Below the pieces are notes generated by a model that had not been told where the DNA came from, made no database searches, and saw nothing but the letters and a program-made list of their open reading frames with translations. Below, piece by piece: positions 23,692-35,412 of a stretch of DNA of 64,000 bases. This DNA is from Stropharia rugosoannulata (lineage: Eukaryota > Basidiomycota > Agaricomycetes > Agaricales > Strophariaceae), in the NCBI GenBank assembly GCA_028532985.1, contig JANCIK010000002.1, positions 1,674,001 through 1,738,000 of the forward strand. Reading direction: 5' to 3'. Each line of letters opens with the position of its first letter. Position 1 is the stretch's first letter. A program made the translations under genes and the position numbers.

Positions 23692-26600
23692 ATGGAGATT
23701 GTGAATTCCGTTCGTGAATGCTTGAAAAACTGGAATAAGGGAGGCGAATCGGAATGGTGAGGTCCCATTTCCAACTACAAGTTGGCTTGACAAAGGTCCC
23801 AACATATTAACACTATTTTCTAGTCGTAATATCCTCATCCCCCCACATTGCGACATTACAAACCCTGAATGCCTTGATATACTTACGACTGCCTATCATA
23901 CGCTTCTGTGTGCCACTCTTCTCACATGGGCGCCCACACACCCTCTGACGACGTCGGCTTTTGTGGAGTTCGTCCATTCAGTTCTTAGCAATATACCGTC
24001 GTCTTCAAAGTCATCTCCAACACTTCCTTCACCCGCAACTCTATTTGGGGACCATCTCGTGGACATGATTTGGTCTGTGGACACGGAACTGGACGAATTG
24101 TTGAACGAGGCGAGACTTGCGTCGACCGCTTCAGGACAACAAGGGAAGCTGAGCCCCAAAGAGGTGGCAAATCTAGTAGCAAAGGCAAAGAAAGCCCAGT
24201 CAAACGCTGAAAATGATAAGCAGAGGATCCCTATAATTGTCAAGAAATTATTGGTATGTCTCTTTATACACTTTTTTTTTTTTTTTGCACGACCATCTAT
24301 TCATTCCGACTAATTCAATCTATTCCACTAGGAACTGCATATAATTAGCCCTCACCTTTGCAGGGAGCGGCTGGACTCGGCCGTCCTTGCAAGTGTTGGC
24401 CTCATTCAGGATAAGGGCGCGCAGGACAAGAAAGAAGTAAGGACGAGGACAGGTTTATTGTAAGTTCAATTGTTTTTCTTTTGCTTCTGTGTTTTACTCA
24501 TAAATTGATATCACGAAGTTATAAGCAAAATAAATTCAACCTTCTCCGAGAACAGTCTGAGGGATACACAAAGCTTACAGTAGAGCTTACAAGCAGCCTT
24601 GGGCCTCCTCACTCCCCCCAGTCAGGTCGGGCCACTGAGCCATATTCGGCAATCGAAGATAGAGCTCGACCTGTATGGGAAAAGGTCATTAGCCTCATTG
24701 GCTATTTTGATCTGGATCCTAACAGGGCGCTAGATGTCATACTTGACGTGCTATCTCAACACCTCGCTACGCATTATTCGTTTTTCTTAGCTCTTTTATC
24801 GTTCTCCCCGTGGCGAGGCTCCTATCGCCGTCCTCTTCCAGAAGAGGCAATGGACACGAAGGTGGACTTTCCCGCTGGTTATTTCGCTGGTAAAAGCTTG
24901 GACGAAGTGCTCACGGATGCGGAAGAGAATTCTAAATCTAGTACAAGGACGAGAGACGAGGTGTCAAATACTGGGGGTTCCCGAGTTTTGGCTCAAGTTT
25001 TAGGCTTTAAATTCAGTTATTATCATGTCTGTTCTCTCTTTCTTAACATTGCCCACGACCTTGATCTCATTGTTTTTGCTTTTGCAGGGAGAAGTAACTA
25101 AACCTACCCCGCGCAGTTTGTATCTCACTGCTGCTCTCTTAATCAGAGAGGGCTTCATCGCATTGGAAGATATCTATCCACACGTATGTATCATTATAAA
25201 CGCTATCACGTAGTGCGTACGAATTCTGATTGCTATATAGCTGCTTCCTGTTGATCAGGATATGGATCAGTATCATCAAGAATACCTGGCGGAGGTCAAA
25301 ACCAGAATAGCGGGTGCAAAAAGCAGTATGCTTGCAATGGCAGCCCCACTTGAATCCGGTTCATCCACACAGCAGCCATCGAAAGCGTCAGTCACTACAC
25401 CTTTCACTCAGAAGAAAATGGATTGGAGGCTTGTTAACCAAAAGGTCGGACTGCTTAATGGCCTGCTTTCTGTTGGAGCAATCAAGTCTGCTATAGCTAT
25501 AATGTCTTTTTTCCCCTGGATTGTGGACGTTCATCCCGAAATCGCTGATTTAATGCTTCGCATCGTCAAGGTTTCTATCACACCGCTGTATGATAAATTA
25601 TGCGTCACCAAAGAACGTAACCCAAGCTTTTTAGTTCCCAAAGCACGCTATGGCTCCTCAGGAATCATCCAACCTACTCCTAGGAAACCACTGCTCACTC
25701 TGACTGCACCTACACCCCCAAGCACAAGTACGGTTGACTTCGTATTCTTCTTCCCTGACTGGACGGATTATGTCCCAATAGCTACGTCTCTGGAAGACCT
25801 AGAAGATGTGGTTGAGCCAATGTTACAATTTGTTGGCCTGCATGTCTATCGTGATCCTCTCTTCCTGACTAAGTTCCTTCGTCTGGGGCGTCCTCATCTT
25901 GCGCTCAGCATACCATCTGACCCTAATACCAAGAAACCTACTGGGGAAGCACCGGACCCCGAGCATCCCAACCGTCGATTCTGGTTCAAGGTTTTGCGAA
26001 GGTATATGTTACCGGCTCTTCCTTTGATTCGTGGAAATGCAGTTTGCACAGTGGAAATTTGGAATATCATCCGCCAATACGAAACCACGGCGCGGTGGAG
26101 GTTGTACGGGGAATGGAAGAGCAGTGTCTATCAATCACATCCGGAGTTGCGCATCCGTCAAGTTCAAGCTGATCGGGAGTCCAAAGGCATTCTTCGTCGT
26201 CTATCGCATAATACAGTTGACTCTTTAGCTGGACCTGTTGCGAAATTGGCCCACTCGAACCCGTGCATTTTCTTCAGCAATGCGGTGACTCAAATCATGG
26301 CATATGACAATCTGGCCACTGTTGTCATACATGTCCTTCGTTATGTCACGAACATGGGTTTTGACGTTCTTGCGTATATCATACTTGGAGCCTTATCCGA
26401 CCCAAACAAAGAACGTGTCAAGGATGATGGTGTGAATACCTCTGATTGGCTTCAAAGTTCGTTCTATCTCCTTATTTCCTTTTGAGAATTCAACTAACTT
26501 TACCAAACCAATAGGTCTCGCCTCGTTCACGGGAATGCTGTTCAAGAGATACAGTGCTGATTTAACTCCACTGTTGAAGTATATCGTGCATCAGCTTCAC

Positions 26601-29600
26601 AATGGCCAAACAACCGAAATTGTCGTTCTCCGTGAGTTGATATGGAAGATGGCAGGCATTGAACCATTGCCAAGTTTGTCGGAGGCCCAAATGGCCGCAA
26701 TGGCTGGTGGGCCTGCTCTGCGCATAGAAGCAATTGCTTCCACGACTCGTGGCGCGCGTCAAGATCATAGTGATGTTGGCATGAGAGGCCCTCAACGGCT
26801 TGGTAAAACATTGCTCGACTCAGGTCTTGCCCTGCCGCTTCTTATTCAAGTCGCCCAGCAACGTCAAGCATGCGTATATAAGGCTCCTAACGCACACCTC
26901 AAGTCTTTGGCTAGTCTCTTTGATGCTGTGAGGATGACTCATGTTTTATTTCGTATTGAAGAACCTGAATTTATTTTATTTAGACCCATGGTGTATTGTA
27001 CCAATATCTAGAGCTGTTGACTTCACCGTCTGTCATTGCTCCGGAAGACTATGCAATCAAAGTCCTACCTTCCATGGGTGACTTAGGTAGATCCTTCGGT
27101 ATATGTGCCCCCATAATCATGCAGATTATGCGCCCCGTTCTTACAGCTAAATTACTGGTATGATCATTTTTATGACACTCTTGTGTATGCAGCTGATTCT
27201 TTTCTTGATTGACATTCTACCAGAAACTGGCCAAGGAAATGCTTGAACAGGAACGGAAAGCTAACGAAGAGGCTGAAAAGCGTTTGAAAGCTGCCCTTAC
27301 TGCCAAACGGGAACCTAATACAACCACGTCCCGCACCGCGTCACCCGCCGTAGGGAATACTGGAACACCAGACGTTGAGTTGAAACCATCGGCATCTGGG
27401 GAGGGCGATTCTCCTTCGGAGAACGACACTGCTGGAACTGCTCTTTTGTCTAAGGAAGGTGTAAGTGGATCAAAAATAGTTAGGTGCTTGGAAGTCCCTA
27501 ACAAACTCTCAGTCTGACAGTCCATGGATTCCTGAGTTACAAATTCTATTTGACGATGTGAAGGCTATTGCTCCTGGTAATGCTTACGAGGTTATAGGGT
27601 AAGACATTATAAATATAAACATTGGATTGCTTCTGATTACTGAGTTTAGACCTGGTTTCTATCTCACTTTCTGGCAATTGTCGACTTATGATTTGACGCC
27701 ACCAGCATCAAAGTATGACGAAGAAGGTGCAAAATTACGGGCCCTCTCAAGACAGGAAGATTCAAAATTGAATGCGGCTGAGCGTTCTTCTGATAGAGCC
27801 AAGCGATTAACGGCTGGTTCTCATCGCACGCGGCGAGAACGCTATAATGCATTCGTCGATATTCTCGCTAAAGAGTTCAAGGAGCAAACAACATCTCGAG
27901 CCTTCACACTGAAACGTCTTCTACGGGAGAAGTCCCATTGGTTTGCTCATGGTGAGGCGGTTGTTTACATTACGACCTCAAATGAACTAAACAACTATTC
28001 ATATCTAGCTACCAAAGCCACTGTTTTAACAAATTCAATCATTGAGCATTGTATACAACCTCGTTGCCTACTATCTCCTATGGACGCCGATTTCTGCGCT
28101 CAGTTCATCAAAGTCTTACATGTCCAAGGCACACCCGGGTTCCATACGCTTGGTTGTTATGATAAGGTGCGATGCAGTCAGCATATATAATCACCTCACT
28201 CTGACATTTTCCAGCTGCTGGGAGATCATGTCAAGGTGATCTTGTTTTCATGCAGTGAATATGAAGCTCGTAATTATGGTCGGTACATCAACCTGTTATC
28301 TACTGCGTTCGTTTTCTCAGGGCGTTATGACAGGGCGTTTCCTTCTTGGAATAATTAGAGATCTGCTCAGCTGGTATTCCGATGAATCTGTTTTCAGCAC
28401 GGAAAACAAGACAAAGGTTGGCGGCAAGATGGTTCCCCTTCCTGGCTTGCAGCAGAGCTTCAAAATGTATCAGCCACCAACCAACGTGCTCGAATGGAAC
28501 GAGTTCCGGAAGGTTCTTCGCAAATGGCACAAAAGACTTACCATGGTATGTTGTTATTAATACTGTCTGTTTTACATTTTAAACCCTTGCATCAGAGTTT
28601 TATTGAATGCATCTCTACTGGCGAATTCATGCATGTGTATAATGCTATCGTCGTGTTAAAGGAAGTTTTGGATGTGTTCCCATTCGCACACGAGGCTGGC
28701 GCTGGCATTAATGCTGCTGTTAATCATCTTTTGGAAACAGAAGAGCGCGGAGATTTGAAGATTTTAGCTCGATCGTGAGTTTCATTTTAAAACCAGGAGT
28801 AATATGCTCACCTGGGGCTTGCTTCAGATATGCTGCGAGTCTGAAGAAAAAAGAAATGGAATGGGTGTCATTGAAGCAAACACATGTATGTTTCACTTTC
28901 ATGCCACCAGCTCAACGCTCTTACGATTCCCTGTCATAGCCAAGTGGCGGGGTTTCTCCAAGACCATCCCCTCATTCAACGAGCAGCCCTGCTCCAGACA
29001 AGCCACGAAACCAGGCGTTATCTTCCGCTACAGCATCGGCCAATGATACAAGACGCAGCACTCCCCAGCACTCAGCTCCTTCGGCTCCTCGTTCCCAGAT
29101 CGCAAATCAGGACAGGCCGAACACACCTCTGAATTCAACAAAGCTGGCAATGGAAAGGTACTTGCCCATTGTTCTCTAAAATGGCATATATTAATCGGTT
29201 ATTCAGCATACCAAGACCGGAAGTGGTAAAGAGAGTTAGACCTGACCCTAAGGCTACTGAGGCGGCCATAACGCCTGATAGTAGTTCTAGACCGGAGCCA
29301 ATGCAGGTGGATCGCCAGGCTCCGCCTTTCAATCCCTCGGGACTTCGCTCTGAAAATATATCTGGGAAGTCTGTGGACGTCGGGAATAGCATCCATCGTC
29401 ACCCATCCAGAGAGTCGGTGCCTCCTCAACAGCATCAAAATGTACCCTCAACACGAGATCCGCATGATCAGGCTCGATTCTCCCGCCCACCAGAACAGGG
29501 CCAAGCTCGACTGGACAACAACTCAGTTATGCCTCCGCCTGCTGTGCCGAGTCAAACAGCTTCCGCTCAAGAACTCAGGGAAACTGCTCGACAAACCATC

Positions 29601-31045
29601 GGTAGGTCTGACAGACCGGAGCCCCGTGGTCAAAGTGGATCTGGTGCTCCCTCTCCTCGTATGCGTTCTCCTTCTCCAGCTAGCCGACCCGGGACAAGAA
29701 ACGGCAGCAATGAAAGTCGGGCGAGTGGTGGGAAGTCAAGATCGGACTCTGGACATCCTGACCGTGGCTCTGATGACCGCAGAGAGCGAGACACTCGCGA
29801 ACCAACTGGCACCCTCGGACGCCGCGATAGCCTCACTCATAACCGAACAGAACGCAGCAATCGCGATCGTTCGATACGCGATGACAAAGACCGCGAGAGC
29901 GATCGGGAGAAAGACCGCGGCCGTGATCGCCACCCTGACCGGGAACGAGACAAGGAAAGAGAGCGCGAGCGGGATAGGGATAGGGAACGAGACAGGGATA
30001 GGGAACGCGACAGAGACAGGGACAGGGATCGCCATCGTAGAGACGAGAAGGACAGGGATAGGGATGTCAGGAAAGACCGAGATGCTGCCCTTCCGCGTAG
30101 TCAGGCGCCTTCCCCTGCTGTCGCGCCTGAAGACAGAGTAGCGCCTTCTCGACCAGATCCTACGAGGCACAGACCTGTACCTCCGACTCCAGATGAGGGA
30201 CTCGGTAAAAGACGACGAGCTCCAGATGATGACGTGAGTTCGCAGGCGCCGCATCCAGCACACGCACTAATAGACGCCTTCCAGCCTGAAAGAGGGTCGA
30301 AACGGAGCTCTCGTAAAGACAGTCATCGCGAAGACCGCAGCCGTCGACCTCCTGAGAAAGACGACAGGATGCGAGACTCCGACCGTAGACGCAAAGACCG
30401 CGATATTGACATTGAGCCCAGAGGGTCGTCATCTGAAAAGGTGACAGACAATGATTTGCCCTTCAAAGAAGATGTAACTAAAGAAACTCGCCAGGTCCTT
30501 GATAAACGGCTGTCCGAAGCGCCTAAAGTTCCTGCAAGCACCCCTTCTGCTCCGCGAGCAATGGACAGGGACTCATCCCGGGCGAAGGTAGATGCGATGG
30601 GCGGTGGACGCGATCGGCACAGGGACAATGCCATTCCTCCCAATAAACCCTCCAATAACGCTAATGGGCTTTCCAATCAGCCAGAGTCTGCTGCCCGCGG
30701 TAGTCTCCGGTCTCGCATCGGCGAGAAAGAACCAGAGCTTAGCTTCAGAGGCGCGGAGGCACGTCAAGAAGAAGAGCGAGAACTCCACAGGAAGAGAACA
30801 TTGTCTGGTATGTTTGTCAAGTCTTTAATACTGAACACAGATTGACCTGTGCAACAGAGCGAGATGTCGATATGCACGACGTTGGTATAGGGATGTCTGG
30901 GGACCTGAGCTTGCAGCCTCCTAAAAGGCCACGTACCACTGCAGGTCGACGAAATTTCAATCAAGGCAATGGCCATGCTATTGCCAGGAAATTGTTGCCT
31001 ATCGATCCGGCTGCCGGTGACAAGAATCCAAGGAGGCCAGATTAA
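23692..31045 (+). CDS. THO2: THO complex subunit 2
   Basis: Scaffold of the THO/TREX complex, which packages nascent mRNA and couples transcription to export. The largest gene here, with some fifteen or more exons and close to 2,000 residues. Start at 23692 (MEIVNSVRECLKNWNKGGE). N-terminal landmarks: LFGDHLVDMIWSVDTELDEL, YKQNKFNLLREQSEGYTKL, DLDPNRALDVILDVLSQHL and FYLALL-type FFLALLSFSPW. Central landmarks: NGLLSVGAIKSAIAIMSFFP, LLDSGLALPLLIQVAQQRQA, WIPELQ, GFYLTFWQLSTYDLTPP and TLKRLLREKSHWFAHGEA, the Tho2 core. The C-terminal 600 residues are disordered and rich in Pro/Ser, then in Arg/Asp/Glu repeats (about 29,880-30,080), probably an RNA-binding tail. The stop is at 31045 after NPRRPD. 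Confidence 0.93.
29930..30070 (+). repeat. Coding hexanucleotide repeat for Arg-Asp/Glu dipeptides in THO2
   Basis: Imperfect tandem six-base units of the type GGGATA, GGGAAC, GAGACA and GGGACA encode alternating R-D and R-E dipeptides (RDRERDRDRERDRDRD). The units are purine-rich and vary at third positions, so the repeat seems kept by selection on protein while still prone to length change. Confidence 0.75.
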
Positions 31046-31225
31046 CATTAGTAGAGATCTCTATTAAGTACTCTATCCTATGTCTGTTTTACTATTATAC
31101 ATATTCCCTCTCTCATATCCACAAGATGTCTCCTCGAGTTAAACAAAGCAATAATTTAACGACAGATAGGATGTTGAACCGCACTCTGCCCGAGCGTTAG
31201 ATGGGTATTATATGGGTGAAGTAGA

Positions 31226-32248
31226 TTATTTGATAAGTGTTAGGAACTCTTCCCTTGTTTTCTGTTGGGTGCGGAAGCAGCCAAGCATGCAGGAGGTGAC
31301 AGTGAGTGAGCCGGGCTTCTGTACGCCCCTCATTGTCATGCACAGATGCGTCGCCTCCATTACGACGGCTACACCTCTGGGCTTGATGGCCTCTTGTACC
31401 GCAATGGCAATTTGCTTCGTCAGGCGCTCTTGCACTTGAAGACGACGGCTAAACGTTTCAGCAATGCGAGCCAGTTTGGATAGGCCCAGAACAAGTTTGT
31501 TCGGTATGTATGCAATCGCAATCTGCAGAGATGTCAGGAGTTAAAAAGGTACGGGTCATGGAACTGAAGACGGACCTTGCCCGTGAACGGCACCAAATGG
31601 TGTTCGCACAAACTTGAGATGTCAATGTTCCGAACAAGAACCATTTCGTCATGATCTTCTGCAAAAACTGCATCGTTGATGACATCTAGATCACATTGAT
31701 GCGCCGCGTCTATTTGAGAGGTTGACAAGTACGTACCTGCCAAACGCTCCTCGTAACCGCGGGTCATCCACATTAGCGCTTGCGCATAGCGATCTGGAGT
31801 CTTCAGCAGGCCTTCACGCGTCGGGTCCTCGCCGATGCACTCGAGGATGGTGCGCACTGCAGCGGCCATTTTCTTCTCCCGCTCGGCCTTCTCTTCTGGT
31901 GTCGCATTCAGGCGGGAAACTGTGGACTTGGCTGTGTGGGAAGAGACGTCGTAATCAGACCTGGATACTGATTGGGCGAGAAGGTGACGCACCTGGCCAT
32001 CCGAGGCCATTGGGATCCGGCACGAGCGAGTCCAGGGATAGCTGCGAGGTCGGCTGGGCGGCTGGCTGTATGACGGGAGTGGAGACGCCCGACTTGCGGA
32101 AACCATAGCCCTCGCGGGGGGTGGGGACGCGCTGGATGGCGGAGGGCATGTCCGTCGCAGAGTCGTGGAACGAGACAGACTGGTCCTGGTGGAAGTGCAG
32201 CTTTTGAAGGCTGGCAGCGACGTGGGATGCGTCAACCGGGGTAGACAT
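31226..32248 (-). CDS. FOL2: GTP cyclohydrolase I
   Basis: Converts GTP to dihydroneopterin triphosphate, first step of folate and pterin synthesis. Four exons. The N-terminal 90 or so residues from the ATG at 32248 are variable and Ser/Pro-rich, as in other fungi. The catalytic core follows: [60 protein letters not shown] with the zinc-ligand Cys and the His pair, [39 protein letters not shown] and [20 protein letters not shown] containing the second zinc Cys. Stop at 31226. Divergent from the ABC protein gene with a promoter of about 380 bases between. Confidence 0.96.
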
Positions 32249-32628
32249 TACGGAGGGTACTGCGATGTGGTCGCAGAGATTTTGGGTCGGATGATTAGAA
32301 AAGCTGATAAAAGCCGCGGAGAGGGGGAGCACGTGCGGGGGCGCATTATGAGCCGTGATCAGCGCGGGCGGCGGGCCCCGGGGCGACGCTGAGCGGAGTG
32401 GCTGTGCCGTCGGCTTTCGGGCCCTGTAGTCCGGATTTGGATATGTGAAGGAGCGCGAGTTTGTGTCCATCCGTTGGGTCATTGCTGCCAAATGCGCACG
32501 CTGTACAGCCTGAGGCTCTATCATACGGCCATGCTTGCGTCCGGCCCTCGTATATTAACGCCCCAACACTCCTCCGCCCGCTTTTCCTACCTCTTCCCTG
32601 GTCGCCGTAACTTTCTCACTATATAAAC
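32249..32628. promoter_or_regulatory. Shared promoter region of FOL2 and the ABC protein gene
   Basis: 380 bases between divergent starts. A TATATAAAC sequence ends directly before the first in-frame ATG of the ABC gene (32629). Because transcription normally begins downstream of a TATA box, that ATG may be untranslated. No other recognisable box. Confidence 0.45.
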
Positions 32629-35328
32629 ATGAAACCTCCTTTAACCCACCAGTCTAATATGCGGTACAGGATGATGTCGCGCAAGCTCCTCTTCCCCGCC
32701 GACTTCCACATTCCTCGTCGAAATATCCCCCACAGGCAGCCCAAACCCGACCCAGAGCACACTGTCTATGACGTCTGGCTCGCGTCGCGCGAAATGCCTG
32801 GCCAGACGGGCTCCTACCTCGTCCCGGGCGCGCAGCGACCCTTGACTCTCGCCAATGCTCGTCTGGCCCTCTTTGTCGCCCAGCACTGCACCCCGGATTT
32901 TGTGCGTCAAGACGCGTTGTTTCTCCACACTCACCGGCGTTGACCTTGTACCGTATTCTAGCTTGGGGTGCTCTTCAGACTCAACCCGCTCAGGACGACG
33001 CTCATGATGTCCCTGAACATCGTCCGTAGTCTGTTCCCAGCCTTCCGAGGTTACTCCCAGGTTCGCCACCATTTTTTCATGTTTCCGCCGGAATTAATGA
33101 ACTCTCTCAGGCTCTCATTGTTGACGAAGTGCGCTCATCGTCAAGGAACATGAATTGACAATTTTCTAACATCTCCATTAAAAAATAGCTGCTGGCCCTG
33201 ATCGCATCTGACAGCTTCACGTGGAGTAGATTGCTTTATCCTTTGTGCACAGAAGTTATTCGAAGGGTGATTGAAGGGTTTCTGGACTCCCTGGCGTAAG
33301 TTTTATTGATTATCCAAAATTTCAGGCTCTGACATATGTTAACTTAACAGTACATCAAATGAAAACGTCGTTCTCGCATCTGCCCGGTTTTTCATTGAAT
33401 ACAAGCAGATGGAACAGCGAGTGCGGCTCGATGTTCCTACGTTAGCGGATCCCACCGTTCGCGCCCTTCTGCAAGAATCCGATCTTTTCGCGCGCTCATT
33501 CGCTGGAGGCGGTTTCGGCATGTTATCGCCACTGGACTTCATACATGTCTTCTCCCTTATGACCGAAATCGCCTCCCACCTCTTCCTAATCGTTTCCCTC
33601 ACCCGTGGAGCCTTTCATTTTGGCATTCTTTTCCTGTCCATTGGCTCCAGTGTCTTACCATTTATTCTCTCTTGGTGTACATGCTCTGGCGACGAAACAG
33701 AATCGCCAACAAGTGCCAAAGAAGCACGGGCTAACGATCGGCAAGAACGGTTGCGGAATCTTGCCTATAGTGACGCACATCGGCCTGAAATAGCACTTTT
33801 TGGCCTGAGCGACTGGATACTTCGATCATGGTCGACCGCCCGGAAGGTCGTCCTTGCGGCGGAACAGCCCCCGTATGCTCGAAATACCTCCATCATTGAC
33901 AGGTTCAATCTTATGGAACTCATATACATGGTCCAAAATGTAAGTTGCATATATGCACCGCCGCGCTGAAAGACAATTCAACGGAGAGTACAATAGGTAC
34001 CGTTTCTGTTGCTGTTCCAGCAAACGCCTGCTTCCTTGGGTTCTCTGACCGTCTATCGCAGTTCCGTACAAAGCTTGATGCAAGCTTCGCGAAATCTAGT
34101 AACCACGGCAAGAATGGCATTCCAGGGTATCTTTCTCATGTCGGCATATACTGCGAGTATGAAACTGAAGCCCCGACTCAATCCCAAGCATGATGAAGTT
34201 GTTCCATATTTACCAGTTCAAGGCGGCGTAAATATTAGGGCAAGGTGCGTTTGTTAATTAATTCTCAAATATATAAAATTCATCTCATCCTCTACAGAAA
34301 TATTTCTTACACTTATCCCGGCTGTACAGAACCTGCTCTGCATAACGTCAGTTTTTCGCTCCAGGCCGGCGAATGCCTCGCCATTGTTGGTTTTAACGGG
34401 TCAGGTGCGTTACCATTAGTTGTCATGACATACCCCTCCCCGTTATTAATATTAAAATTTATTATAGGTAAATCCACGCTGGCCAAGATTTTACTCCGTA
34501 TCGACGAGTTCGACAAGGGCTCGCTTCTCATAAACGATGTGGATATACGGCGCTACGACCCGGTCGAGTACCACAGTCACCTCAGCGCGGTGTTTCAGGG
34601 ATTCTCGAAATTTAGTACCACTGTTAAAGAGAACGTTGGGCTCGGAAATGTCGACAAAATCACCTATAGACCAGCCATAGAAACAGCCATTCATCTGGCT
34701 GAGGCAGACACACTGGTTCAATCTCTGCCAAACGGTCTCAAGACCATTCTTGAGACACCGGGATACGAGTCGCTTTCATATCCAGGGTCAAACACCTCTG
34801 AAATATCGCAGCGACATGGCCTCTCTGGAGGAGAGGTAATTTTATTTTTCTGTTGCCTTTTGACAAAACAAAACGACTTATTAATCACTCAGTGGCAACG
34901 CATCGCGCTGGCGCGAGCCTTCATGCGCGCGAACGAGCCAGGGATAGATCTCTTACTGTTTGATGAACCTGTATGTTCTGCGTGATCCAATTCATAATAT
35001 TTACCCCATTTAACATTCTTTCACATAGACTTCTTCCCTGGACGCGCACGCGCAGAATCAGATTTTTGATACCCTAGAAAAAGTGTCTAAAAGCCCTTCG
35101 GGCGATAGAAAGAAAACTGTGATATTTATAACTCATCGCCTTTCGACTGCTCGCCGAGCGGACAAAGTAGCGATGATGGAAAAAGGAGTCAGTTTTTTTT
35201 TTCATAATTGGAATCATTAGCTTCAGTGTTCTAACCTCCTCCTTCAGACCATATCCGAATTCGGCACGCACGAGGAACTCATGGCCCGGAATGGGTCGTA
35301 TGCCTCGTTATACAGGGCCTCCGTTTAA
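32629..35328 (+). CDS. ABC transporter-like protein with unusual membrane part
   Basis: Single nucleotide-binding domain at the C-terminus of a protein of about 720 residues. ATPase motifs are complete: Walker A GFNGSGKSTLAKILL, Q-loop VFQGFSKF, signature LSGGEWQRIALARAF, Walker B DLLLFDEPTSSLDA and switch His in VIFITHRLSTARRADK. The N-terminal part has only a few clear membrane segments (around ASHLFLIVSLTRGAFHFGIL and LIYMVQNVPFLLLF) and long hydrophilic helices (TSAKEARANDRQERLRNLAY), so it is not a standard six-helix half transporter. About nine short introns, all in frame. In-frame ATGs at 32659, 32671 and 32674 are alternatives to 32629, favoured by a TATA-like sequence touching 32629. 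Substrate unknown; it resembles a group of half-size ABC proteins in mushrooms. Confidence 0.82.
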
Positions 35329-35412
35329 AAATGCGGAATACACCTAGATTGGACTGCAATATCTTAAAGCTCTCTATTATAAATTAAACAGTATACGTAA
35401 TGTAAACACGAT

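Noticed and set aside
24272..24286. Run of 15 T in the 5' part of THO2
   Set aside because: Lies inside an ordinary GT..AG intron as part of its pyrimidine-rich content; no frame effect.
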